Made by a program: the position numbers and the translations under genes
Shown: piece by piece, positions 1-13,200 of the stretch
Position numbering within the stretch: position 1 is the stretch's first letter
How the letters are laid out: each line of letters begins with the position of its first letter
Source of the DNA: Ctenosaura bakeri
Lineage: Eukaryota; Chordata; Lepidosauria; Squamata; Iguanidae
Length of the DNA stretch: 64,000 nucleotides
Direction of reading: 5' to 3'
NCBI GenBank assembly: GCA_948474755.1
Contig: CAOLHI010004271.1
Span: 61,989 to 125,988, forward strand
The notes under the pieces: generated by a model
The model's input: the letters and a program-made list of their open reading frames with translations, nothing else
Databases searched by the model: none
What the model was told of the DNA's origin: nothing

Positions 1-471
1 CAGATGTACATTAATATCCCAAAACATTCACCATATTGGTACCTTTCAGGTATTGCAGGCATGTACACTCTGGGTTGCTCAAGATACAGTAGGACCTCCA
101 TATCCACAGGGGATTGGTTCCAGGCCCCCCTGTAGATAGTAGCGAACGCCTGTCAACACCCCCCCCCAAATGATTTTGAAGTACAGTTCTCCTGCAGTGA
201 TGTATAGGGATGGTGTTTGCTGCATCCCTGCATGCCCCGGGGCCTGAGCTCACATGGGCACCTGGGATCAGGCCCGCAGCAACATGTAGGACCAACATTC
301 GCCAGGTCCCTGCACACCCCAGGGCCTCCACTTGTTCACTCCAGCCGGCAGGTGTGTGCAGTTTGGTTCTAGCCCCCAGCATTGTGCAGAGTGGGCGATT
401 GCCTATTCTCTGCATGCCGGTCACCAACCGTGGATAACTGAATCAGTGGATAATGAATCCGCGGATACAGG

Positions 472-1783
472 TGTTAGCCTGTTTACTGGGGGTCCCGGTG
501 TAGCAGGCTTGGCATTGTAACCAGAGAATTAAGTTAAGAAATGGGTAGAAGGGACGGATGTAGGTGAAGTGTCAACCCAGCAGATTGCTGAGCTTGTCAA
601 GGCTACCTCAGGCAGGGAAGTTCTTGCTATCCCCGTATAAGGGTCACGATATACTGAATGTTATTTTCTGGAATGAAAATATGGCTAAGTGAGGGAGGAA
701 TTGCGAATGTGCTGTGTTGCAAGATTCAAAGGGGGCGGACTGAAGAAAGTGAAACTTATATGCTGTGTGTATAAAATAACTGTGTAACCTTGCTTCGGGG
801 CTTTTTGGCTTTTTGGGATGACCCAGCCAGAGCCCGCACGTTAAATAAATTTACTCTTTTTCCAACTCTCTGGTCTCCTTATCTTTGAGCTCCTGCTACA
901 CCGGGAGGGACACCTAAATAACCTTACCATTACAAAAGATGGGGAAATTAGTCAAGAGCACTGGTTGGCACTACGAGAGGCAGGGTAATGCAGCAGGATC
1001 TTGTAACCCAATGTTTACGGGGTCAGGCCAAGTCAAGAAGCAAACCGTGTTGGAAATAATGATCTTTATTAAATACAGGCACACAATGTAAGCAACACAC
1101 ACACACAGACAACTAAGGAAAATAAAGGTTTGAGTATGATAGCGGGATTTTCAGAGGGATAGTTGATTCAGGTGATACGAAACCTGTTCCTGAAGCCCGG
1201 AAAGAAGATAGAGAGCGATGCTGGGGTTCGATGTATCTCAGCATGTGGAGCTGAGGGGAAGCTTGCCAAGCAAAGCAGCAGCAAGGTGGTCTGGAACTCA
1301 GGAGCGATCCGAGGATGGTCTCGGAATCAGGGGTTTTTATAGAGGGAAATGTAACTGCAGGCTATGCCATACTTGGGGAAGACAATGCGTTGTAGGAGCG
1401 GGACAAAGCTTTGAAAAGGTCAGAATTTGACATGATTAAGTTAAGTCCAAATTGACAAAGAGTTAGCCAGTATGCAAATGCAGGGTGCTTGGCAGTTGAG
1501 TGTTCAGCTTGCCAAGGTGCCTGCTCAGGGCAGGGAGTCCTTTGTAAACAGCGTGCATACATAATGAGGGTGTTTGCAGAGAGGTCTCCCAAAGCAAGGA
1601 TCTGGCTATTTCTGGCCTGCCTGGGTGGAGAATGGAATGTCCAGCAATTAGTGGCCGAACCTAGTTCTGTGCTTGTCCGGGGGCCTCACAAACACGTGGA
1701 GAGGGGTGGTGGAAGAGAGCCAAATTATTGATATCAAAATGATATCTGGGGGTATCTCCAAGTAGGCCTAAACTGCAGTAACA
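472..1783 (-). mobile_element. Older retroviral solo LTR, minus orientation, inserted in the Tigger-like MITE
   Basis: The ends are TGTTAG (472) and TAACA (1783), flanked by the 4-bp duplication CAGG (468-471 and 1784-1787). On the minus strand it carries AATAAA (complement of 1065-1070). Downstream of that it carries a CTGACCCCGTAA-type stretch also seen in the LTR at 43465-44564, so the two are related. No internal viral genes are present. It is about 906 bp without the inner insertion. Confidence 0.75.
499..900 (+). mobile_element. Younger retroviral solo LTR nested in the older LTR
   Basis: 402 bp with perfect 9-bp terminal inverted repeats (TGTAGCAGG and CCTGCTACA) and a 4-bp flanking duplication CCGG. 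It has a TATA-like TATAAAATAA near 769 and AATAAA at 844-849 in the expected order. No primer-binding site followed by gag is seen, so it is a solo LTR. The 4-bp duplication fits class I (gammaretrovirus-like) elements. Confidence 0.8.
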
Positions 1784-1799
1784 CAGGGGTCCTACCGTA

Positions 1800-3880
1800 G
1801 CTGCTGTAGTTGAATATGCCATTCTCAACTCTCCAGCCATGTGTATGTGTTCCTTCCTTCTCTCACATGCATTGCCTCATGCATTACTTTCTATTTTAAT
1901 CTGTCGTTTGTTTGCCATTACACATGATCTGGCAACTGTAGTTTGAGTGAGCCTGCCAAACAGGATTGCAAATCACAGTTTAATTCTGGTTTGTAATCGC
2001 CATTTGGAACAGGTCGCCCATTCTTATTTTAAATGTTACCTATGATTTGATCAAATTAGGAAGCATTCTATTAAACTGAGTGGGGAATAAGGAACATGAA
2101 ACCATGTCTACCAAGCTCCTTTGTTAGCCTTTTTACTATGAGTTGGATAATTGGGAATGTGATGAGTGAATAGAGCCAGTTTTCAATTTATTCCCCTTTT
2201 TCTACTAGTGTAGAAGACTTGGAGTCAATAAGATAGGGCTGATAATTTGGATTTATGACTTGATTACACCTATCCTGTATTTCTTCTTCCCACTATTGAT
2301 ATATCTGTAGCACTAAACTCACTTTATGAGTATAACAAATGTATTATGATCTTAATAAACAGAATGATAAAGGCTTATGCTGTTAAAAAATGTCAGTTGT
2401 CTATAAGATGCCACAGGCTATGTTGCTTTTAGCAAAACACAGATGAGTTCATCAACATACCAGACTTAATATGGCAGTAATGATGTAACAAAACCTAGAA
2501 CATTAAGACTTGTGTACCTGTGTGAGCTCCGTTGAGAAGAACATGATCCAGGCCCATACTTAATTAACTTTGCACTATTTTGTGGAGGGCACATCTCAAC
2601 AACAACAACAATAATAAGTCACAGAGCTTTCAAAAAATAGTTGCATAATCTTGCAAATAGTTACTTCAGATTTATCAGGCAGTCAGTAAGAACAAAATTA
2701 ATTCATTTTCTCAAGGGCAACTGAAACATAATAGCAGTACTCCTGCTTGTTATATTATTTTAATTTGGAGTGTACTTATTATACATGCATGAACCATGTA
2801 CTATAATTTAGAATTATCTCCTTATACTAGGAGAATGGAAAGGTATTTTCATAATTTATTTTTGTGGATGCCCTGGGCCGTCTTTGTTGCATACAACCTT
2901 GTCAAAATTACTGAAATGTTTTTATCTTAATTTATGCTTTCCTGTAATACTGTCAGCATGATCCCAGACAATCCTACTAATGGGGACTTAGTCTATAGAT
3001 AGTATCTGGAAAGACGCATGGGATTGTAGCCTTTAGCTGTTTTTATTCAACTGAATAATTGTCATCACATTCCAATTCCAGCCATCTCCAACAATAACAC
3101 ACATTTTTTTTCTGGTTCTGGGTATTTCTATGAATAGAAGATAGCTAATTGCAATTAATTAAGTACTTGTATAATTAATTCCTTTTGTCAGTAACAAGTA
3201 CATTGTTACCACTTTACATTATGACTTCAGAAGGTTTAATTTCACTTAATCTGTAGTATAACTATAACATTTACAGTTACCTTTAAATTTACAAGGTGTG
3301 ACCTCATTGAATGGTGGGGAACTGCTTTCTATTGTGCCTTATTCTATTGAATAAAAAAGTTTCTGATTTTTTTTTAAGAAAAATAACCCTTATGGTTATG
3401 GGAAAGTAAATAGTTACTCTTTAAATATGACATTAACGAACTACTTATCTCAGCCTCATAACTGATCAGAGATATAAGTTTAAGTAATAACTTTTAAAAG
3501 CAACATTCCAGCCTGTGGCTTGGCACCCATAACCAGAGATGAATTCAGACATTTCAGTTACATTAGTATACATGTGTATCAAGAATCAAAATATATCTCT
3601 AAGTGGTATCCTTATATATTCAGTGTGTTTTCCTTTTGATTTTTCTTAGTTCCAGAAAGTTCCCATCCTACTCCTCATTAAAAAAAAAAAAAGTAATAGA
3701 CAGTATTCATATTATACGGAGCTAAGAGGATTACAGACCCTGTATATTATAGGTTTTAGAAGCCAAATGTGGTCTTTGGCTAAAATCAGGGGGTGTCAGA
3801 AGAAGAGCCGTATTAAGCATCCACACAAATACACCCCACTACAGAACTAGGTTCAGGCATAAATCTAATTGTTAAGCTTG
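1800..3880. other. Intergenic, no feature recognised
   Basis: AT-rich sequence with scattered stops in all frames. No exon, RNA gene or clear repeat was identified. Confidence 0.5.
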
Positions 3881-4081
3881 GGCCATTTCCACCCTACTCT
3901 GCTATACTGCTATTATTCCACTTTCAACATCCTGTGGAATTCTGATGTTTGCAGTTTAGGGAGGCCAAAGACCTCTTTGGCTGAGAATTCTAAGTGCCCC
4001 TTCCTAAACTGCAACCTCCAGCATTCCATAGGATGTTGAAAGTGGAATAATAGTGTTATAACAGTGTAATGTGGAAAGGCC
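3881..4081. mobile_element. Foldback MITE family A, old copy
   Basis: The ends GGCCATTTCC and GGAAAGGCC enclose inverted arms containing the family core (ATTATTCCACTTTCAACATC and its complement). The arms have several mismatches, so this is a decayed copy. Confidence 0.75.
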
Positions 4082-6520
4082 TGAGGGCATGCCTGGGAAT
4101 AAATTACTTTTCTGAGCTCTGACTGCAGTAACCATGAGCCTGGGCCAAGTTTGCTGAGTGGCAACTGCAGTCTGGTGGGCCACAGAGCTTCAGACTCAGA
4201 CTTTATGCAGAAACTGCAGTATAATAGACACTAACAGCCAGAACAAAAGCAATTGTCAAACATACGCATGCTGTGGCAGAGGCTGGATATGCTGGCTGGG
4301 ATCTGGAAGGATGACCTCAACACAACTACTTGACAAGCTGATATGCTGTGAGCTTTCTTCTTTGTAGATGTCCACAGCTTGCAGAGGATGAAAACTTTCC
4401 ATTCATTGAGCTGGACACATGATGGGACTTTGAAATGACCATGAAGCAGTTACTATCCTTTGAAAAAATGTATTGTGTAAAATGAATCAACTCTACGGAT
4501 TACAGTCTTGCATAGACATTGAATGGCCATAAGATGTACACTGTTCTCACTCGGTTTTATTGAGAGTATTATCCAGAACTATATTGCTGATGTGGAAATA
4601 AGAGTCAGCAAGTTAAGAAGAGAGATAATTCAGGAAACAAGAAAGATTTTAGAACTGCTATGTCTTCCACTTGTGGCAATGGTAGTAAATCTTCCACTCA
4701 CCCCACCCCACCCCACTTCTTGTACCCTCTGACTTTTGGCTCTTCAAAGAACTGTGAGGAGCATTTAAAGCTTTCTGTGGTAATGCTGTTGGAACAATGC
4801 CAGTATTGTTACAGCTCCAAATGGCTGGTTCAGTACTGAACTTTCTTCCCCTCTAACCCAGACAATAACCTGAGCACATTTATTTCAGCCCTGTTGTTTC
4901 TTTCAGAGTTGCAATTGAAAAGAACACCAAGCATGGAGAAGTGGGGGGTGCAGGGAGAGGACCTTTTGACAAAACATTTAATAGAACAGCTCCCCATAAG
5001 AAATGTTTTACCTGTTCATCCACGTATCTGTGGAAACAAACTTGGAAAAGCACATCTCAAATATGCCCTATGTGCATTGTTGCTATCCATAATTTCTGTG
5101 CTGATTTTATGCTCAGAAACGGCTTTATGAATGTGTTACGTCAGAATTTTGTTCAAATGTTCAGCACATCAGAGTGGTTTGACTCTGCCTTCCTCTGGGG
5201 TTGAGAGAATGTAACTTGCCAAGGTCACCCAGCAGATTTCCATGACTGAGCTGGAATTCACAGCCTGATTTCCAGAGTTATAGACCAACACTCAAACTAT
5301 GCTGGTCAGGGGAATTGATAAATGGTGAGGGGTACTGAGGTTACCAATTCTCCCAGGAAATCTCACTCTCTTCTCTACAGACATGCTCAACCTAAATATG
5401 CATTGTTTTTTTAAAAGCAAAATAAGCAAATAAATATCAGCTAATGATAATCTACAGTGAATATCACCGTATCCCAGTTTTCAAACTATTGTTTGTAGTG
5501 GTGTGTGATAAAAGACTCATGGTTGTTTTGTTGCGTTTTGAAAAAAGAAAATACATTTCATACCATGGCCCTGTAAGAAAGAAAAAGGCAACTATATTTG
5601 TGTATGACTAAATATTTTTAACACTTTTTGATGGCTGAAAAATGGTTGTAATTTTTGTGACAATTTAGAAGGCTTTGAACTAAGTGCCAGGAAAGGGGGG
5701 AAAGACCGCTGTTAAGAATAATAGATATTTTTTAAAATTCTACTCAAATAGAGATAGGTCATTCCATAGAAATAGAAACGTCTCACTTTAAGACAACAGT
5801 TTCTGTCAGTCTTATTCAATGCCATTACTAAGGCTTATAGAATGCCCCTGTTGCAATTCCTTTTTTTTTTTTTAAAAACTTATAAATGTGCTTTTCATTG
5901 CCTATAAATGTCCCTTGCATTTCTATTTTTAGACAAGTTCAAACTGCAGCAGGCCTGATAGAAATCTATGCCTTATTTGTCTATGAAAAATTTATATTCT
6001 CAGCACCCTAAAATTTAATCTGTCAAAATGCTAAGCACTCATTGACTTAGCTGATGTGTTTCAAATCTTCTTAGCTGACAGAGCAGGCAATCCTTCAAGC
6101 AGCAGAACTGTTTATTTGTATCTAGCTCCAGGGACTACTTTCAGCACTGATTCACATATGGGAGTTTATTGACTGATTATTGTAGTATGAAGTGATGTTA
6201 TAGCTGTGTGAATGAGCCATTTAAAGATCTGATACCAAAGTTGCCACAGATGTTTGTATCCTCAGATGTCACCCAAAGTCCAATTTGTTTCAGTGGACTT
6301 CAGTTCACATTTTCAGCAACCAGTCAACCAGTTAAAAGTAACCATGTAAAGTACAATAAAATATGAACCAACTCTAAGCTGAAACTGTGCGGTGCATTAA
6401 GTGTGCTTTTGCGTTCAACAAGTTTCTTTTAAAAAAAAAATAGCTATTGCAGGATTGAAACTGGCATGCAGCATGAAGAGTTTTTTTTAATAATTACCTT
6501 CTAAAGCTCCTATTCACATC
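4082..6520. other. Intergenic with one SINE remnant
   Basis: Mostly unrecognised AT-rich sequence. A fragment of the tRNA-derived SINE S1 lies at about 5202-5308. No gene seen. Confidence 0.5.
5202..5308 (-). mobile_element. tRNA-derived SINE S1 fragment
   Basis: The complement resembles the 5' half of the fuller copy at 15111-15345: the tRNA-like head, then a stretch matching the conserved CTTGGGCAAGTCAC segment. Truncated. Confidence 0.6.
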
Positions 6521-6522
6521 TG

Positions 6523-6670
6523 GAATCACACAATCATAGGGTTGAAAATCATCAGCCATCAAGTCCATTCCCTGCTCAATGCAGGATCTCCAGTAAAAGC
6601 ACCACCAGTAAGTTGCTGTCCAGCCTCTTTTTTGCAGAGGTCCCACTACCTCTCTAGACAATTTGTGGCT
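6523..6670 (-). mobile_element. CR1 LINE 3' fragment
   Basis: The complement ends in the CR1 3' layout (…CATTGAGCAGGGAATGGACTTGATGG…CCCTATGATTG), with the TGATT-type tail at 6523-6535. Diverged. Confidence 0.6.
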
Positions 6671-6873
6671 TTCTACTGCAAATAAGAGCTTGGAAGTGGG
6701 GCAGCAAGACAGTTTTCAACAGGACCGTTGTGGCCGAGGATGGAAGAATTAAATTCAGTCTCACTGCCTTTTACAATGCAAATTCTATTTCCATAAAAGC
6801 TGTTTTTGTTAACAATGGGTCATGTTTAATATTGACATTTTTAATTTAACAGGTTCTTAACCATAAGAAGCTT

Positions 6874-6880
<7 letters not shown>

Positions 6881-6906
<26 letters not shown>
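6881..6906. repeat. (CT)n microsatellite
   Basis: An uninterrupted run of about 13 TC dinucleotides. Confidence 0.9.
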
Positions 6907-6909
<3 letters not shown>

Positions 6910-7500
6910 CCTCCCTCTTGTTTTGCCAATAAACAATTTTATTGCCAGACATAGATATCTAAAAAGTGGGTCCAGATTTCAAGTACAGCCATGACCTTTA
7001 TTAACTTTTCTTGCTTTTGCAGGTCTACATGCAGAGCTGACCTGATGTTTTTGGTCAGAATGGATAGGCCCTGTGGTGGCCTTTTTGGGTGCCTTTTTGG
7101 GTGTCCCTCAGCATTATGCCGTCAATTCCATCTAGCCTCAAAATCACACCAGAACTGTTGTCCCACCTTTTGCACCTGCTTTGGTTAGGATCTCACACAA
7201 CTTGAGATCACCTGTGGCCACATAGTACAAATGACCACCATTCACCCTCATTGTGCTTAGATGTCCTTTATAAAATGCATATAGTGATGCCCCATTGGAG
7301 GCAGAAGAAAGGATTGGGCAAGAGGGTAATGTGCATAGTAGCAAGGGAGTAACAATTCTACTTATTTTATAGCCCCAGTGCTTTTCAAGCTGAAGATAAA
7401 AATGTTGCAGTTGTAATAATCCCATCTATGATTACTAGACTGCTGTACAAGAACATTCACAACCATCTTCTGCTTTCTTGACTCCAAGGCCTAACAGGAA
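6910..7500. other. Intergenic; unexplained antisense open frame
   Basis: A 93-codon minus-strand open frame (7144-7425) and an AATAAA-like motif on the minus strand near 6995 could be a processed-pseudogene remnant. I could not match the peptide to a family, and no poly-A tract was seen. Treated as non-coding. Confidence 0.35.
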
Positions 7501-7510
7501 GGCTCTAAAA

Positions 7511-7873
7511 CAGGGCTTTCCAAACTGTGTGTCGTGACATGTTAATGCATTGGCTGCGGTGTGTAGGGGTGTTGCGTGAACGCAACGGGTGGAGGGGCTG
7601 CCTTTCCCACAACCATGGCAGGTTAGGCCCGGGTGAAAGGGCTGACTGTGCTGCCACTGCCTCCCCAGGCCAAGGAAGACCCCAGCAAGGGTGGTGGCGG
7701 GCCAGGTCCACGTGGAGGGGCTGCATCTTTGGCCGCTGCTGCCTGGCAAAGGTGGTGGCGCCAGTGGGCCAGGCCTGGGTGAAGGGGCTGCCTCCACTTA
7801 CTGAATTACTGTGTTGCAGAATGATTCATGTCTAAAAAGTGTGTCACCAAGATGAAATCTTTGGAAAACTCTG
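7511..7873. mobile_element. hAT-like non-autonomous element
   Basis: The left end CAGGGCTTTCCAAACT is mirrored by a right end finishing GGAAAACTCTG. Flanking 8-bp sequences CTCTAAAA (7503-7510) and CTCTAGAA (7874-7881) differ at one base, the target-duplication length of hAT elements. The G+C-rich interior has repeated GGAGGGGCTGC-type motifs and no transposase. Confidence 0.7.
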
Positions 7874-8051
7874 CTCTAGAATCATGAGATGATATCTCTG
7901 TATGTTTCCTTGAGACAAAATCCTCTACCTGCTCTGAACATGAATGCAAGGGTGATCCTCTTTAGACAGTAGTTTTCACTGCTGAGCACACAAAGGCAGA
8001 GTCTGTCATTGTTGTACTTCAAACTATTCCTTACTCTCTCCAGAGATTTCC

Positions 8052-8165
8052 ACATGTCAGGAATGAGGAATATGTAACCCAGCAGATGTGATTGAACTGC
8101 AACTCCTGTCATGCCTGACCATAGGCTCTGCTGACTAGGGGTGATGGGGGCTGCAGTCCAGTTTT
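8052..8165. mobile_element. Short palindromic MITE family D copy
   Basis: The two halves GCAACTCCTGTCAT and GTGATGGGGGCTGCAGT are imperfect inverted repeats. Related copies occur at 39048-39175, 39293-39370, 42262-42366, 55703-55792 and 57473-57570. Confidence 0.5.
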
Positions 8166-8426
8166 GTCTTAAATTAGTTGAGAAATTAAATCAATTGATG
8201 AATGTTTAGCCTTCTAGTTGAGATAAGCAAGATTGGATTTAGGTTGAGTGTCATGTTCACTTCTCCTGACATATGCACTGCTACCAAGACCATGATAAAA
8301 GTGCTGCTAGCACCATGTATCACAATTCATTTTTTGTTTTCATTATCCTGCTCCTCACTGTTTTCCATTAATTAGATTAATTGGTTCTCCCAATCACATG
8401 TGATAATAGTTCCACATTTAATTCAG

Positions 8427-8583
8427 CAAAATGTATTTGTTATAATGTACCAGATAACAATTTTGAGCAACATGCAGACAAAATGCTGTATTTGTTCTAG
8501 TGTATCAGATAACAGTTTTGAACAACATCCAGCAAAATGTGGCATTTGTTACAATTAATCAGATTATGATATTGAACAACATT
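8427..8583. repeat. Three-copy ~53-bp minisatellite
   Basis: Units start at 8427, 8479 and 8533. Each begins CAAAATG, continues TATTTGTT (or CATTTGTT) and ends with a GAGCAACA/GAACAACA motif. Units are imperfect, so the duplication is not recent. Confidence 0.75.
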
Positions 8584-9419
8584 TGTTCTTTTCACTGTAC
8601 AGGATCTGATATTTGGTTTTAAATCTCTTCTATGTGCTGGAAATGTTTTTCAAGTCAGCTTTTTCACTTATTTATGAATGTATATTATCTTATTTCCTCA
8701 GTATTGATTTTCATTGAATTACTGTGCTTCAACTCATTGGAAACATTCTTTGGTTCAAATAGATGCTCCACAAATATATATACATCTTTTGGAACTAATG
8801 TATAGCCTTTCGTGACCTCAGTAATATAGTAACTTGTCAAAATGATGATTAATCGAATGCCTGAGAAGCCATTTCATATATCCAGCTGCAGATTACTGCT
8901 AAATTAATTCTTATAGTCTTTTGAGCCACTGCAGTGCCTTGACAGATATTTAATCCTCATTACATTTTGTATCTGAATTCCTATCAGGTTTCGTAGAAGA
9001 TGCCTTTAAAATTCCTGCAGGAAATATCAGAAATACCTTTGCGTCTTTGCTGCTAACAAGGAATTGATAGTTCCTTAGCAGGAGAGAAACAGGATGAAAT
9101 GATCCAGTTGTTTATATAATTTCATCCATTCACGCTCATTTATACTTTGCAGCATTAAAAGGAACTTCTAAATATTAAAATGATGGATCAGATCTCAACC
9201 TTTTGTGAATCCAAGGTACTTATGTCAGTGTGAATGTGCATTTTAAGAATCCCATTATTTGTGTCAGAACTGAAAGGCAGTAAAACATCTAAAGGAAAGG
9301 AAAGACACATTTGGGGGTAGAGAAAGGGCCAAAAACATGAACATCACCCAGACAAAATTTCAGTCTGAATATAAAAACTTTGTAAGTCTTCCTATTGAGA
9401 CCAGCCTAAGTTGGTAGAT

Positions 9420-10226
9420 TCAGTACTACAGGACTTGGGAGTCTTTTACTACCAGGAATATTCTGTTTTATAGACCTAGTGACTCACCACAGAGATTAGG
9501 TCATGCTACAAGGTAACATGAGTCAACAATGTGATGCAGCAACTGAAAAAGCCAATGTAAATCTGGGCTGCATCAACAGGAGTATAGTGCCAAGATCAAG
9601 GGAAGTAATAGTACAACTCTGTTTTACTTTGGGCAGACCTCATCTAGAATACTGTTCCAGATCTGGACACCACAGTTCAAGAAGGATATTGACAATCTGG
9701 AATTGGTCCAGAGGAGGGTGATTTAGAAGGTAAAAGGTTTGGAAGCCAAGCAGTATGAGGAACATCTTAGGGGATGGATTATGTTCAGTTTGGAGAAGAA
9801 GGTTGAGAGGGCTAATATGATAGCTATCTTTAAATATAAAAGACCAGAACATGAATCAGTGGAATCACATTACAAGAAGAGAGATTCTACTTAAATATTA
9901 GACAGAACTTCTTGACAGTAAGTGCTATTCAACAGTAGAATAGATTGCCTCAGAGCATGGGGGTCTCTCCTTTGGAGATCCTTAAATAGAGTTTGAATGG
10001 CCAATACATTTAAATGTATTTTGTTTTAACTCAAATTGTGAGCCACCTTGGGTCCCATATTGAGAGAAAGGTGGGACATTAATTAATGTTAATTAATTAA
10101 AGAAATAAAATTAAAAACAATTAATTCATTAATTATAGTCAACTGAGAGTATTTTAGTTGCATTTCCTTGCAAGGCAGGGGTTTGGACTTGCTCCTACTG
10201 TCCCCTGAAACTCTATAATTCTATGA
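9420..10226 (+). mobile_element. CR1 LINE 3' part, degenerate, with an inner insertion
   Basis: Resembles the CR1 3' coding end (GAGTCAACAATGTGATGCAGC, CACCACAGTTCAAGAAGGATATTGACAA-like and GTCCAGAGGAGGG segments) and finishes with AACTCTATAATTCTATGATA at about 10226. The frame has several stops. About 10000-10130 is interrupted by a LINE/SINE-type tail (GAGCCACCTTGGGTCCCAT) and AT-rich DNA. Confidence 0.8.
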
Positions 10227-13200
10227 TACAAAGCCAGTCTGTTTTGAAATTGAGAAAGTGGGGAAGGGCTCACAGAATGGACATCAACACTTAAAGAGTG
10301 TTGAAGCAACACTATACAAGTGACCATCTTATTTTCTTACCTATTGCAGGCGATATGATTTTTTTTAAAAAAATATGTTGATGGTATGTTATTGGTTTTG
10401 TGTAATTAGCAACATTTGCTCATTATGTTTTTTAAAGGATCATGAAGGATGGTTGGGAGCCATTTTTCTATTTTTCACAGCTTTTGCTTTAAAATATATT
10501 AAAAAATTAATTAAAATAACATGTATAAAGCAATGTATAACAAATAAGGTGTCACTTTTATAAATGTAGTATTTAGTGACAAATGCATGCTGTTTTTGAA
10601 TAACATTTTAACCTCTCAAATTTTATAAAGCTCCATTGCTGCATCTGGACACATTGGATGGCATACATAGTGGCGATGCCTGCATTCCTTTTTTATTTTT
10701 TATATTTTTAGATTTCATTTTACACTAATCTAATCTGACAAGCAATAAAAACATCACAATTCAGATAAAACTGAACTCAACAATAAAGGCATAAACAGAA
10801 ACAAAAAACAAAAACATAAAGCACAACAAAAGAAAAACATTGTGGTGTTACTTTTCTATATTGTTCACTATAGTTTACCAATCTTTTCCAAATCATATTT
10901 CTTTGCTAGATCTTGCTCTCATTACAGTTATAATCCATCTATTGATTTCAAAAAATAGCTTGCAAAGATGAATGACTTGACTTGGTGGTCCTATTATTTC
11001 TATGTTTGCGTTTGCATGCTGAATAAAGATGGTGTCTGTATTCATGGGACTGCAGATGCATATCTGGTATCCCTATCATGCTGTGTTCAAGTGAAAAAGA
11101 GGGAAAGGTGGAAAGATATCCAAGGAAGCAGCAAAGGTTGTGACAGAATCAGCATGCTGTGCAACATGGCTACCACAGTGCCTGCACAGTGGAAGGTATT
11201 TCTCAGAGGTCCTTGAAGAGAAAGCATCACTTGAAGCTCAAGATCAACTTGGTGCTGCTGTATGGGACCATGTTGCTAAGAACATCTCCAGGGTCTGAAA
11301 GTAAACATACAATGGCAAGGATGAAGCAGTGTGAACATCCATGAACACCAGATTATAGAACTAAAGTGGGTTAGGAAGTATATGCTATACCAATGTTACC
11401 AGTTGGATATATTCAGATGCCAGCTTTTCATCCTGCTTATATAACTCTATAGGATGTAATTTGCCCTTGTATTACAAACTGTAAGAAATGGCATAAGAAC
11501 TAATACAGATAGTGAGCTCTGTGAGTGTGTGTGTAGCACTGAAAAAACAGCTTTGGCTTTAATGTCAGTCTGGGATTAATTCCAGATATTCTGGAATGTA
11601 GATAAGATGAGAAATGCTTCCACAATTGTACATAAGAGAGGAAGACAGTCAATAGCCTGACCTGGGAATGAATTCCCTCACAGGTTCACTAGTTGAAGCA
11701 GGTAGGATAGTTACAATTTTTACTGCACCCGAGGTAGGGTTATAGATAAGAGATGTGATTTAATTGTATGGAGATAAACAATGCTAATTGACTTCTCAAG
11801 TATTAAAATTAATTAATTTTGATTTGTCAACTGACAAGTTAAGTGGGCATAAAGAGCTTAAAAAGAAACCAAGAAGTAGCTCTTACCAGACTGCTTTCAG
11901 CATGCCTTCAACACAAAAACACTTAAAAATGGCCCTGACATGCTGCCCTAAAGTGCTGATCCTTTCTGGTACCTTTAAGGCTAATAAGAGATATATAGTA
12001 ATGAATGCTGTTAAGATTTCAAAAGGAAATTAACCCTTGAATGCCTATGTAGTCACAGATGCCTCTTTAAAGATGTGTAATTCCTCAACAGATGAGATTC
12101 CATTCTGTCATGGATAATTGGCTAAGTCATATTATTAAGAGGGTTATGAAAAAGAGAGTTATGAACAAGGGACAGTTTTAACCTTAGCTAAAACTATGGG
12201 AAACTATGGAAGAGTCTGATGACTATGATGGATAAAAAGCTATATTAAATGGTTCAGTGGTCAATTACTACCAATCCTTTAAGATCTGTGAATAGAGAGA
12301 TAGGTCCCCATGTAAATCCATGTGAAACTGGACATCTGGAAAGCCATGTCATGCAGTTTAATGAAATCTCATAATTTCTTACATTTACCAGAATGTAATG
12401 AACCTTAGGTGCCTGGACATTGCCATGTCTGTGTTTTTCTGCAAGGGAAATGTTATATATTTATGAAGGCGTACAATATCCTAAAAGAATAACAAAGAGC
12501 CTGCTCATTGTCCATATAAATATCTTGAAATTCTAATACTTGAGGATGTTTAAGTGGAATATTGATCTTAACTCAGTTAACTCAGCCTGTCATCATTAGT
12601 AGGGCATTAAGGAGATTAGAAGTTGATGAGAGTGAACCCAAATAGAATCCAGAATTAGCTGAAAAATTTGAAGGACACACAGTCCCTCAGTCTAAGAGAC
12701 AGGGTGGGGAACAATGCCTGTTTCACCAACCTGGCATTGGGAATTTCAGGTTTGTTGAGCTAAAGAGATTATCCTGGAGATATAACCACAACCTTCCTGA
12801 GAAAGTAAAAAACAGCAGACGAGAATTTCCCAGGATGTCGCGATATTTTCCAAATAGCTCCTACCCCTTCAAGATAGCATGAGACTGGTACAAATTTGAG
12901 CCATTGATAGGAGCCAGGGATGGACTGAAGTGTTCATGTGTTCCTCCGCTTGTGATAGCCACTCTCCCCATAACTCTGTCCCATTTCTGCCACTGTATCT
13001 CCCACTGATCATATAGCCCTATATACAGTGGTAGTCAAGTGTACACTGAATATTTGCCAGGATGTGAATTTCTGTTGACATCTATGAGCAGAAGCCAAAT
13101 CTTCTTTGCTACTACTACTATAATGTAATGATACTGCAATGTATTGTTCTAGTTTCTTTGTCTTGATTATTGAAGGCAAATCCTTTGTCTTCACACATTT

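Larger units (their letters stand above)
87..1797. mobile_element. Tigger/pogo-like MITE, split by nested LTRs
   Basis: The left end CAGTAGGACCTCCATATCC (87) pairs with an inverted right end finishing TCCTACCG (1797), and both ends abut TA (85-86 and 1798-1799), the mariner/Tigger target. After subtracting the LTR insertions the element is about 395 bp. ORFs inside it are short and unrelated to transposase. Confidence 0.72.

Noticed and set aside
11..437. Open frames of 75-138 codons on both strands
   Set aside because: They lie in the Tigger-like non-autonomous element and show no transposase motif.
7144..7425. 93-codon minus-strand open frame as a gene or processed pseudogene
   Set aside because: No family was recognised and there is no poly-A tract or flanking duplication. 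Left as unexplained intergenic sequence.
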